Positions 7,104-14,678 of a DNA stretch of 25,938 bases are shown piece by piece. The notes beneath the pieces are model-generated. The model was not told the origin of the DNA, searched no databases, and saw nothing but the letters and a program-made list of their open reading frames with translations. The translations under genes and the position numbers were made by a program. The first letter of the stretch is position 1; every line of letters starts with the position of its first letter. Origin of the DNA: Microbacteriaceae bacterium (lineage in GTDB: Bacteria > Actinomycetota > Actinomycetes > Actinomycetales > Microbacteriaceae); contig CANGNR010000004.1 of the NCBI GenBank assembly GCA_947455385.1, positions 1-25,938 of the forward strand, in the 5' to 3' direction.

Positions 7104-8125
7104 TCGTTTCGAGTTAGTTCGCGATTGATCTTGCGGGCCCAGAGCGGGCCCTCGAAGATAAAACCGCTGTAGCCCTGAACCAACGTGGCACCGTGGTTTA
7201 GGCGCTCGCGCACCTCTGCGCCCGTCTCGACGCCACCAACCGAAACGATTGCGGCGCTTCCATTGATTCGCTTAGCAAGAATGTCGAGCACCTCGATGGC
7301 GCGGGCCTTGAGCGGTGCACCAGACAGGCCGCCGGCCCCCGCTGCTTCGACCTTGGACTTTGCCGTGGCAAGGCCATCGCGCCCGATGGTCGTGTTCGTG
7401 GCGATCACGCCAGCCAGCCCAAGCTCGAGAGCCAAATCGGCAACCGCAACGACGTCTTCGTCGGCCAGGTCTGGTGCGATTTTCACCAAGACCGGCACTC
7501 CCCTGGCTTCTTCTGAAACGGCTACCAGGATGGGCCTGAGCGCCTCAACCGACTGCAGCGAACGCAGGCCCGGGGTGTTTGGCGACGAGACGTTCACCGC
7601 GACGTAGTCGGCAAACGGCGCAAGCAACCTCGCGCTCGTGCGATAGTCGGCAACAGCGTCCTCAACCTCGACGGCGCGGCTCTTGCCGATGTTCACTCCG
7701 ATGATGGGCACTCGTGCTCCGCGCGCACGCAGCCGCCCGAGTCGCTCGGCAACTACCTCGGCTCCATCGTTGTTGAAGCCCATCCGGTTGATAAGAGCTC
7801 GATCTGGAATTAGGCGAAACAAGCGTGGCTTGGGGTTTCCGGGCTGGGCCAGAGCGGTCACGGTGCCAATCTCGACGTGCGAGAAACCCAGATCGCCGAG
7901 CACCTCAATGGCGACGGCGTTCTTGTCGAATCCTGCAGCCATACCAAATGGGCCGTCGAAATCTAGCCCAAATGCGCTGACCGAGCTGACCTTGGGTTGG
8001 GTGGCTCGAAGAAGGCGGCTGATGCCTGAAACCCGTAGCATCTTGAGCGCAAACATGCCCAGGTGGTGAGCTGTTTCGGGGTCAAAGCGCGTGAAGATCA
8101 GGCGAAAAAAGAGGTGATAGAGCAC
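7100..8125 (-). CDS. pyrD: Dihydroorotate dehydrogenase (quinone), class 2
   Basis: This 341-residue FMN enzyme oxidises dihydroorotate to orotate in pyrimidine synthesis, passing electrons to membrane quinone. The N-terminal extension (LFFRLIFTRFDPETAHHLG) is the amphipathic quinone-site helix pair that marks class 2. The catalytic Ser lies in NVSSPNTPGLRSLQ; FMN-binding segments AAGFDKNA, NTTIGR and SVGGVETG are present. Length fits the family. The start is GTG nine bases after the nrdR stop, with only a weak Shine-Dalgarno, so translation may be partly coupled to nrdR. It is the last gene of the hisD-vanZ-nrdR-pyrD run. Confidence 0.96.
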   Translation of the reverse strand: MLYHLFFRLIFTRFDPETAHHLGMFALKMLRVSGISRLLRATQPKVSSVSAFGLDFDGPFGMAAGFDKNAVAIEVLGDLGFSHVEIGTVTALAQPGNPKPRLFRLIPDRALINRMGFNNDGAEVVAERLGRLRARGARVPIIGVNIGKSRAVEVEDAVADYRTSARLLAPFADYVAVNVSSPNTPGLRSLQSVEALRPILVAVSEEARGVPVLVKIAPDLADEDVVAVADLALELGLAGVIATNTTIGRDGLATAKSKVEAAGAGGLSGAPLKARAIEVLDILAKRINGSAAIVSVGGVETGAEVRERLNHGATLVQGYSGFIFEGPLWARKINRELTRND

Positions 8126-8134
8126 GGTTCTAGG

Positions 8135-8581
8135 TTAGCGGTTGTCTCTGAAGGCCTTGATGGCCGATTCGAAGTCTTCGAGGCTACTCCAACCCTCGTA
8201 GACGCTTGCAAAGCGCATGAAGGCGACCTCGTCGAGGGCCTTTAGTGGCTCGAGAATTGCAAGACCAACCTCGTTGGCATCGATCTGTGCCGCACCTGTG
8301 GCACGCACGGTTTCTTCGACCTTTTGGGCAAGAAATGCGAGGTCGGCGTCGGAGACCGGCCGGCCTTGGCAGGCCTTGCGCACGCCGTTGACGATTTTTT
8401 CGCGGCTGAATGGCTCTATCACGCCGCTGCGCTTCATCACCATCAGCGAAGCCGTTTCGGTGGTGCTGAAACGCTGGTTGCACTGCGGGCACTGCCTGCG
8501 GCGTCGAATCGACGAGCCGTCATCGGCCGTGCGAGAATCCATCACTCGCGAGTCAGGAAAACGACAAAACGGACAGTGCAT
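8135..8581 (-). CDS. nrdR: Transcriptional repressor NrdR
   Basis: NrdR senses ATP/dATP through its ATP-cone and represses ribonucleotide reductase genes. The 148-residue protein has an N-terminal zinc ribbon with Cys3/Cys6 and Cys31/Cys34 (HCPFC and QCPQC). The basic segment SSIRRRRQCPQCNQRFSTTE follows the family closely. The ATP-cone starts with VMKRSGVIEPFSREKI and ends with RFASVYEGW. A strong AGGAGG precedes the ATG. Two NrdR-box palindromes lie just upstream, pointing to autoregulation. No ribonucleotide reductase gene is in the window, so the target operon must be elsewhere. Confidence 0.97.
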   Translation of the reverse strand: MHCPFCRFPDSRVMDSRTADDGSSIRRRRQCPQCNQRFSTTETASLMVMKRSGVIEPFSREKIVNGVRKACQGRPVSDADLAFLAQKVEETVRATGAAQIDANEVGLAILEPLKALDEVAFMRFASVYEGWSSLEDFESAIKAFRDNR

Positions 8582-8605
8582 GGGAAGGACCTCCTGAACC
8601 CCACT

Positions 8606-8621
8606 TTACTAGATGTTGTGC
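8606..8621 (-). promoter_or_regulatory. NrdR box, proximal copy
   Basis: Read on the minus strand the 16-mer is GCACAACATCTAGTAA. It matches the recalled NrdR consensus acaCwAtATaTwGtgt at all the strongly conserved positions. Its near edge is 24 bp upstream of the nrdR ATG, well placed to block transcription. Confidence 0.75.
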
Positions 8622-8637
8622 GTTTTTTGCGAAATTG

Positions 8638-8653
8638 CCACTACATCTAGTTT
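8638..8653 (+). promoter_or_regulatory. NrdR box, distal copy
   Basis: CCACTACATCTAGTTT matches the same consensus core. It is separated from the proximal box by 16 bp (32 bp centre to centre, about three helical turns), the arrangement known for cooperative NrdR binding. It covers the TAG stop codon of the upstream vanZ-like gene. Confidence 0.75.
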
Positions 8654-9147
8654 TTGCGTCGCTTTAGCCCAAATAGAGATGCGAGCACTCCGGCCGTTGC
8701 TCCGATAGAATTTGCCACCCAATCGGCAGGGTCTGGGGCACCGAAACCACTCACCTGCTGCAGGCACTCGATGGCAAAAGAAAGAGCGCTCAGAGAAATC
8801 AGAGCAAGGAGCGGTCGACGCAAAACCAACGCGATTGCGACTCCGGCGGGCACGAAGAGCACCAGGTTGAGCACAAAGTTCGACTGCTGCGAAGTGAAAA
8901 CACCGTGCCAGAGAGCGCGGTCGGTCAGCCAAAAACTAGGCGCGAGACCTTCGAAGTGACGCCCGAGGAGTGTGACGCTGACTACCGCGGCGAGCGAAAG
9001 CAGGGCCCAAAACGCCTTGGCGGGCGAAGAGTTGAGCGCCCGAGCTACCGAGCTGCGGGCCAAGAAACTCAGCAGCGCCAGTGCGGCAAACAGAGATAGC
9101 ACCTGCGGGTTCAGAACGGCCGCCGCAAGGTTGGCGATCGAGGTCAT
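8647..9147 (-). CDS. VanZ-like membrane protein
   Basis: This 166-residue protein has four predicted membrane helices (about 13-30, 45-62, 90-108 and 112-126) and the VanZ family pattern: NLVLFVPAGVA, then SFAIECLQQ, then PDPADWVANSIGATAG with its conserved Asp and Asn. VanZ gives low teicoplanin resistance in enterococci, but the broad family is of unknown function and common in Actinobacteria, so no resistance is claimed. ATG overlaps the hisD stop by four bases (ATGA), so it is translationally coupled to hisD. Its stop codon sits inside an NrdR operator, so nrdR can be transcribed on its own. Confidence 0.85.
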   Translation of the reverse strand: MTSIANLAAAVLNPQVLSLFAALALLSFLARSSVARALNSSPAKAFWALLSLAAVVSVTLLGRHFEGLAPSFWLTDRALWHGVFTSQQSNFVLNLVLFVPAGVAIALVLRRPLLALISLSALSFAIECLQQVSGFGAPDPADWVANSIGATAGVLASLFGLKRRKN

Positions 9148-10463
9148 CGAGTCTCGAAGCGCGCCTTGATGGCTTCGCCGTGTGCGGGCAGCCCCTCTGC
9201 CTTTGCGAAGTCATTGACCAGGTCGGCGATTGGCTCGAGGCCGGCGCGCGAGTAGTCGATGACCTGCTGCGCGCGCAAGAAGGTGTGCACGCCGAGGCCC
9301 GAGGCAAACTTGGCCTGATAACCGGTTGGCAGCACGTGGCTCGAGCCGGCCATGTAGTCACCGAGCGAAACCGGCGAGTTGGCCCCCAAAAATATGGCGC
9401 CTGCGTTCGAGATTCGAGAAAGCGTCGACTCGTTGTCGACGGAGTGAATCTCGAGGTGCTCGGTCGCATACAGGTTTGCGAAGTCGATGGCTGCTTGCCA
9501 CTCAGAAACCAAAACCGCGGCGGACTGCTGCCCACGCAAGGCCTGCGAGACTCGCTCGGCGTGCAGCGTCTGGCCAGCCAGTGAGGCCACCTCAAACTGA
9601 ACAGCCGCGATCAACTCGGATGAGTCGGTCACTAGAACCGAAGCTGCGGCCTCGTCGTGTTCGGCCTGCGAAATCAAATCGTAGGCAATCAGTCGGGCAT
9701 CGGCGGTCTTGTCGGCAAGCACCAGAATCTCGGTGGTGCCGGCCTCTGAGTCGATGCCGATTACCCCGCGCAACGCGCGCTTGGCCGCGGTGACAAAAAT
9801 GTTGCCGGGGCCGGTGACGAGCTCGACGCGTTCTAGGACTCCCGGAATACCGTGGGCGAACGCCGCAACAGCCGCCGGGCCGCCAATTGCGTAAACCTCG
9901 GTGACGCCTAGCAAGGCGGCGGTGGCAAGCACTGTCGGGTGCGGGCGGCCACCGAAGGCCTTCTGACCGGGTGTCGCTACAGCGAGTCGGGGCACCCCAG
10001 CGACCTGCGCTGGAACCACGTTCATGATCACGCTAGATGGATAGACGGCCTTGCCGCCAGGGACATAGAGACCAACCGAGTCGACCGGCTGCCAGCGCTG
10101 GCGAACCACTGCCCCGTCGGCGAGCTGGACGCTGGTGTCGTCGGGCAGATTCGCCATGGACACCGCTCGCACGCGCTCGATCGAGGTTTCGATTGCCTCG
10201 CGAAGGCGGGGCTCCAGGCTTTCGAGCGCCCGGTCGAGTTCGCACTGGGTCACGCGCAAGGGGCGCGGATCGATCTGGTCAAATTGCTGGGCAAGCTCAA
10301 CCACGGCGTCTTCGCCACGGTCGCGAATCGAGTCGATTAGCGGTCGCACCTGCTCGAGGGCGACATCCACGTTTAGGGCAGCCCGCGGAACCTCTCGTTC
10401 AACCACACTCAGGTCAATGGCCTGCGAGCGCAGGTCAACGAGGCGCAGAAGTTGGTTGGTCAT
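9144..10463 (-). CDS. hisD: Histidinol dehydrogenase
   Basis: This 439-residue zinc enzyme catalyses the last two steps of histidine synthesis, histidinol to histidine with two NAD+. Conserved segments are present: GLYVPGGKAVYPSS, GPGNIFVTAAKR and DSEAGTTEILV. Zinc ligands lie in SQAEHDEAA (Gln and His), GDYMAGSSHVLPT (Asp) and GLGVHTFLR (His). The catalytic Glu-His pair is in YATEHLEI. Length is normal. No other his gene is in the window. The ATG has no Shine-Dalgarno; TAGAAT ends six bases before it, which suggests a leaderless mRNA. It is divergent from the flavin-reductase-like gene and coupled to the vanZ-like gene downstream. Confidence 0.97.
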   Translation of the reverse strand: MTNQLLRLVDLRSQAIDLSVVEREVPRAALNVDVALEQVRPLIDSIRDRGEDAVVELAQQFDQIDPRPLRVTQCELDRALESLEPRLREAIETSIERVRAVSMANLPDDTSVQLADGAVVRQRWQPVDSVGLYVPGGKAVYPSSVIMNVVPAQVAGVPRLAVATPGQKAFGGRPHPTVLATAALLGVTEVYAIGGPAAVAAFAHGIPGVLERVELVTGPGNIFVTAAKRALRGVIGIDSEAGTTEILVLADKTADARLIAYDLISQAEHDEAAASVLVTDSSELIAAVQFEVASLAGQTLHAERVSQALRGQQSAAVLVSEWQAAIDFANLYATEHLEIHSVDNESTLSRISNAGAIFLGANSPVSLGDYMAGSSHVLPTGYQAKFASGLGVHTFLRAQQVIDYSRAGLEPIADLVNDFAKAEGLPAHGEAIKARFETR

Positions 10464-10469
10464 TTCTCA

Positions 10470-10475
10470 ATTCTA
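10470..10475 (-). promoter_or_regulatory. Candidate -10 element giving a leaderless hisD mRNA
   Basis: TAGAAT on the minus strand is followed by six bases and then the hisD ATG, so transcription should start at the A of ATG. There is no Shine-Dalgarno in those six bases. The -35 region has no clear TTGACA-like hexamer. Confidence 0.4.
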
Positions 10476-10517
10476 GGCGTTGCGTTAGCCTTGACTTGAA
10501 AGACGAGGCAAGCCAAC

Positions 10518-11024
10518 TTGAACAACTTCATCGAAGAACACGACCCCACCGAAGCGCTCAAGCGAGTATTTCGCCGCCACGCATCCGGGGTTTCGGTAAT
10601 CACCACCAACGATGCCGATGGCAATCCGGTTGGATTCACCGCAACCTCGATGACCTCGCTGGGGGCTACTCCCCCGCTGCTGAGCTTCAATGTGGCCCGC
10701 GGTTCTTCGTCGTTTGCCTCGCTAAGCCGCTGCGATTACGTTGCCGTGCACACCTTGGGTGAGCGCAATGTCGAGCTGGCCAAGCGCATGGCCGGGCCGT
10801 CGACTGAGCGATTCATCGCGGATGACTGGGAGCGCGGTCCATTTGATGTGCCGATCTTCACCGACACCAGCGCGGTGATCATCGGAAAGATTCGAGAGAT
10901 TCACAACGTCGAGGCTAACGCCGTGGTGATTGTCGACGTGGTCGAGTCGCTACTCGGACTCGAACAGCGCGGCCTCATCTACCACGAACGCGGGTACGCC
11001 CTGCCGGGCGACCGACTCAACTAG
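10518..11024 (+). CDS. Flavin reductase-like FMN-binding protein
   Basis: This 168-residue protein belongs to the flavin reductase-like split-barrel domain family, such as the reductase components that supply FMNH2 or FADH2 to monooxygenases. Typical segments are FRRHASGVSVITT, GFTATSMTSLGATPPLLSF, SFASLSRCDYVAVHTLG and the late YHERGYALPGD. No monooxygenase partner is nearby, so the substrate and partner are unknown. The best start is TTG at 10518, giving MNNFIEEHDP; a GAGG lies about 12 bases upstream, rather far, so the start is uncertain. The last 75 bp lie over the 3' end of dnaE on the other strand. Confidence 0.88.
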   Translation: MNNFIEEHDPTEALKRVFRRHASGVSVITTNDADGNPVGFTATSMTSLGATPPLLSFNVARGSSSFASLSRCDYVAVHTLGERNVELAKRMAGPSTERFIADDWERGPFDVPIFTDTSAVIIGKIREIHNVEANAVVIVDVVESLLGLEQRGLIYHERGYALPGDRLN

Positions 11025-14000
11025 TTCTTGCTGGCGCTCGTTGCCAGAGTTCTTTAGGCAATCGAGCCCGAGCACGCCCTTCAACTCGCTGACCAGCTCG
11101 GCCGTCATGCGCACTCGAGCGGGCAAGGCAAAGGGCCTCGCGCTGGTTCCGTTGTGCAAAACAATCTGCACCTCGGTGGTGCCTGGATGCGTGTTGAAGA
11201 TGCGATTTAGCTCGGCAATCACACCTCGGGTGGCTTCGGCCTCGTCGACGTTTAGAACAAGCGGCTTGTCCTCGACATCCATGCCGGCCTCGATCTGCGC
11301 GATCGAAACCGCGGTCAGCTGACGCGAGTCTTCGCGGTCAGACACTCGACCTCTCAGCGACACCATGATGTCGGTCTTAATGATCGGCTGAAACTCGACG
11401 AACACCTTGCCCATCACCATGACATTGATCTCACCTTCGAGATCTTCTACCGTCAGAACCGCGTACTGGTTGCCAGATGCGCGGGCCACCTTGATGGCGG
11501 CTTGGGTGATCAGACCGGCGATTCGCACCGTCTCACCATCCTTGACCTCGCCCGCGTCGAGCAGGCTGGCGATCGAGATGTCTGAGTGCTGGGCAATCAG
11601 GGCCTCGCGGCCGTTGAGCGGGTGGTCGCTCACATAAAGGCCCAACATTTCGCGCTCGTGCGCCAGCTTTTCGCGCTTGGGCCATTCGGCAACGTCTGGA
11701 ATCTGCACGCCAACGGAGTCCTCTGGCGCGAGCATCGAGAAGAGGTCGACCATGCCCAGAGCCTCGTTCTTTTTGAGAACGGCCTGCGAGTCGACTGCTT
11801 CGGCGTGAATCTGAAAGAGCGCGCGACGGTTGTGGCGCAGGGAGTCAAAGGCGCCGGCCTTGACGAGCGACTCGATGACCTTCTTGCTGCAAACCGTGCC
11901 CGGGACCTTGGCCAAGAAGTCGCTGAACGAAGCGAATGCGCCCTTGTCAACGCGGGTCTGTCGAATCGCCTCGACCACGCCCTCGCCGACATTTCGCACG
12001 GATGCGAGGCCGAATCGAATATCCTCGCCAACGGCGCTGAATGCTGCGATCGACTGGTTTACGTCGGGCGGCAGCACGCTCACGCCGATGCGGCGGCACT
12101 CGCCGAGGTATAGCCCGAGCTTGTCTTTCGAGTCGCCGACGCTGGTCATCAGCGCCGCCATGTACTCGGCGGTGTAGTTGGCCTTGAGGTAGGCGGTCCA
12201 ATACGAGATGACGCCGTATGCGGCCGTGTGAGCGCGGTTGAACGCGTAGTCGGCGAACGGTTCGAGGGTGTCCCACAGCGCGTTGATCGAGTCGATCTTG
12301 AAGCCGTTGGCCTGCATGCCCTCGACGAAGCGCTCTTTCTCTTTGGCAAGCACCTCGCGGTCTTTCTTGCCCATTGCTTTGCGCAGAAGGTCTGCTTGAC
12401 CTAGGCTGTAGCCCGCAACCTTTCGGGCCGCCGCCATCACCTGCTCCTGATAGACAATCAGGCCGTAGGTCTCGTCGAGGATCTCGGCCAGCGGCTCGAC
12501 GAGGTCTGGGTGAATCGCCTCGATCTCTTGCAGCCCGTTCTTGCGCAGGGCGTAGTTGATGTGCGAGTTGACCTTCATTGGGCCCGGGCGATACAGCGCC
12601 AGCACAGCCGAGATGTGTTCGAACTTGGTCGGCTTTAGGGTTCGCAGCAGGCTTCGCATGTTGTTCGAGTCGAGCTGAAACACTCCGAGGGTGTCGCCGC
12701 GGGCCAGCAGGTCAAATGTGGCCTGGTCGGCGTTCAGGTCGAGCTCTTCGAGCTTGATTTCGATTCCGCGGTTTTCACGGATGTTGGCGAGCGCATCATC
12801 TAGCACCGTGAGGGTTCGCAGACCCAAGAAGTCCATCTTGAGCAGACCTAGCGACTCGAGCGGTGGCTGGTCGAACTGCGTTGCCACCGTGCCCTCGGAG
12901 TCACGTCTCATGACCGGCACGATATCGAGCAGTGGTTCTGCCGACATGATGATGCCGGCCGCGTGGATGCCTACCTGGCGCTTGGCGCCCTCTAGACCAA
13001 CAGCGAGGTCATAGATCTCTTTGGCAACCGGGTCTTCGTTCAGAAGTTTGCGAAACTCAGCCGCCTCTTTGTAGCGGTCGTTCTTGGTTCGCTTGCCCGA
13101 GATGTCATCTACGAACTCCTCGGTCACCAGCTCGGCAAGGTTCATTTCGCGGCCAAGTGCCGCTGGCGGCACGGCCTTGGTGAGCTTCTCTCCCGCCGAA
13201 TACGGCAGCGCCATGACGCGAGCAGCATCCTTGATTGCCTGCTTTGCCTTCATGGTGCCAAAGGTCGTGATCTGCGCAACGCGGTCTTCGCCGTACTTTT
13301 CGGTGACGTAGCGAATCACCTCGCCGCGGCGACGGTCGTCGAAGTCGACATCGATATCGGGCATCGATTTTCGCTCCGGGTTCAAGAAACGCTCAAAGAT
13401 CAGGCCGTGCTCGATGGGGTCTAGCTCGGTGATACCGAGCGCGAATGCCACGATCGAACCGGCAGCGGAGCCACGACCCGGCCCAACCCGGATGCCCTGC
13501 TCGCGCGCCCAGCGAATGAAGTCGGCAACCACCAAGAAGTAGCCTGGAAAGCCCATGTCTTTGATGACGCCGGCTTCGTATTCGGCCTGGCGGGCCTGCT
13601 CGGCGGGCACTCCCCCAGGAAAACGGCGGGCGAGGCCGATCTTGACCTCTTTGTCGAGCCAGGATGCCTCGGTTTCGCCCTCTGGCACCGGGAATCGCGG
13701 CATTAGGTCGCGCTTGGTGAACTCAACGTTTGAGCGCTCGGCGATCAGCAGGGTGTTATCGCAGGCCTCGGGGTGGTCGGCGAATAGCGCGCGCATCTCG
13801 GCCGCGGTCTTTAGATAGAACTGGTCGGACTCGAAGCGGAGGCGGTTTGTGTCGCTTAGCAACTTGCCGCCCTGCACGCAAAGCAAGGCGTCGTGCGCGT
13901 GCGACTGCTCGCGGTGAATGTAGTGCAGGTCGTTGGTGGCCAGCAGCGGAATATCGAGCTTCTTGGCCAGCTCGATTAGTTGGCTCATGGTGCGGCGTTC

Positions 14001-14591
14001 GATGTCGATGCCGTGGTCCATGACCTCGGCAAAGAAGTTGCCCTTGCCGAAGATCTCGTTTAGCTCGCCGGCCGCCTTGTATGCGCCCTCGACATCGCCC
14101 ACTCGAAGCAGAGTCTGAATCTCGCCACCAACGCAACCGGTGGTTCCGATGATGCCCTTGCCATACTGGTTCATCAGCTCGCGGTCGATGCGGGGCTTGA
14201 AATAGAAGCCGTCGATGTATGCCTGCGAAGACATGCGAAACAGGTTGTGCATGCCCTCTGTGGTCTCGGCAAACAGTGTCATGTGCGTGTAGGCACCCCC
14301 GGCCGAAACGTCGTCTCCGCCGCCGTCGCCCCAGGATACGCGCACTCGGTCTTTGCGACTCTTGCCCGGCGCAACGTAGGTTTCTATGCCGATGATCGGC
14401 TTGACACCTAGGTCGGTCGCGACCTTGTAGAACTCATAGGACCCGTGGTTGTTGCCGTGGTCGGTGATCGCGATCGCTGGCTGCTCTAGGCGCGCCACCT
14501 CACGAATCAGCGGCTTGATCTGCGCGGCACCGTCGAGCATCGAATACTCCGTGTGCACATGCAGGTGCACAAAGGAATCTTTCGAGGCCAT
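10950..14591 (-). CDS. dnaE: DNA polymerase III alpha subunit
   Basis: This 1213-residue protein is the replicative polymerase. The N-terminal PHP domain has the metal-binding pattern HLHVHTEYSMLDG (His9, 11, 13), TDHGN and NDLHYIH, apparently intact; in mycobacteria this domain is the proofreading exonuclease of DnaE1. The palm has MPDIDVDF near residues 408-415 with two catalytic Asp. A helix-hairpin-helix segment (GLASVRNVGEG) and an OB fold (VRIAGLITQA to NVMVMGKVF) follow. ATG 14591 was chosen over one 14 codons upstream: it gives the usual MASKDSFVHLH start and has GTGAGAG ahead of it. The last 33 residues or so run past the point where I expect family members to end, and overlap the convergent flavin-reductase gene by 75 bp. 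Confidence 0.97.
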   Translation of the reverse strand: MASKDSFVHLHVHTEYSMLDGAAQIKPLIREVARLEQPAIAITDHGNNHGSYEFYKVATDLGVKPIIGIETYVAPGKSRKDRVRVSWGDGGGDDVSAGGAYTHMTLFAETTEGMHNLFRMSSQAYIDGFYFKPRIDRELMNQYGKGIIGTTGCVGGEIQTLLRVGDVEGAYKAAGELNEIFGKGNFFAEVMDHGIDIERRTMSQLIELAKKLDIPLLATNDLHYIHREQSHAHDALLCVQGGKLLSDTNRLRFESDQFYLKTAAEMRALFADHPEACDNTLLIAERSNVEFTKRDLMPRFPVPEGETEASWLDKEVKIGLARRFPGGVPAEQARQAEYEAGVIKDMGFPGYFLVVADFIRWAREQGIRVGPGRGSAAGSIVAFALGITELDPIEHGLIFERFLNPERKSMPDIDVDFDDRRRGEVIRYVTEKYGEDRVAQITTFGTMKAKQAIKDAARVMALPYSAGEKLTKAVPPAALGREMNLAELVTEEFVDDISGKRTKNDRYKEAAEFRKLLNEDPVAKEIYDLAVGLEGAKRQVGIHAAGIIMSAEPLLDIVPVMRRDSEGTVATQFDQPPLESLGLLKMDFLGLRTLTVLDDALANIRENRGIEIKLEELDLNADQATFDLLARGDTLGVFQLDSNNMRSLLRTLKPTKFEHISAVLALYRPGPMKVNSHINYALRKNGLQEIEAIHPDLVEPLAEILDETYGLIVYQEQVMAAARKVAGYSLGQADLLRKAMGKKDREVLAKEKERFVEGMQANGFKIDSINALWDTLEPFADYAFNRAHTAAYGVISYWTAYLKANYTAEYMAALMTSVGDSKDKLGLYLGECRRIGVSVLPPDVNQSIAAFSAVGEDIRFGLASVRNVGEGVVEAIRQTRVDKGAFASFSDFLAKVPGTVCSKKVIESLVKAGAFDSLRHNRRALFQIHAEAVDSQAVLKKNEALGMVDLFSMLAPEDSVGVQIPDVAEWPKREKLAHEREMLGLYVSDHPLNGREALIAQHSDISIASLLDAGEVKDGETVRIAGLITQAAIKVARASGNQYAVLTVEDLEGEINVMVMGKVFVEFQPIIKTDIMVSLRGRVSDREDSRQLTAVSIAQIEAGMDVEDKPLVLNVDEAEATRGVIAELNRIFNTHPGTTEVQIVLHNGTSARPFALPARVRMTAELVSELKGVLGLDCLKNSGNERQQELVESVARQGVPAFVVDEAALFESE

Positions 14592-14678
14592 AAAACTCTC
14601 ACTAAGGGGTTTAGGGTGTTCGCGCGGGCTCAAAATGAACCGCGGGCGCAGACCAGAATAACCGCTCTGCTGGGCCAG

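Noticed and set aside
10037..10762. A 241-codon + strand frame spanning hisD and the start of the flavin reductase gene
   Set aside because: It is antisense to hisD and out of frame with the flavin-reductase gene; its Arg/Gly/Pro-rich composition is typical of a shadow frame.
10518..14591. A hidden defence, toxin-antitoxin or mobile system around the overlapping dnaE end
   Set aside because: All frames are accounted for by housekeeping genes; there is no transposase, integrase, direct-repeat target site or composition break.
14592..14633. A 14-codon upstream start for dnaE
   Set aside because: The ATG at 14591 has a Shine-Dalgarno and gives the usual short lead into the PHP motif.
14592..14678. 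A possible terminator or RNA between rluD and dnaE
   Set aside because: Only a five-base GC stem with a long loop and no T-run is seen; the 87-bp gap shows nothing else I can support.
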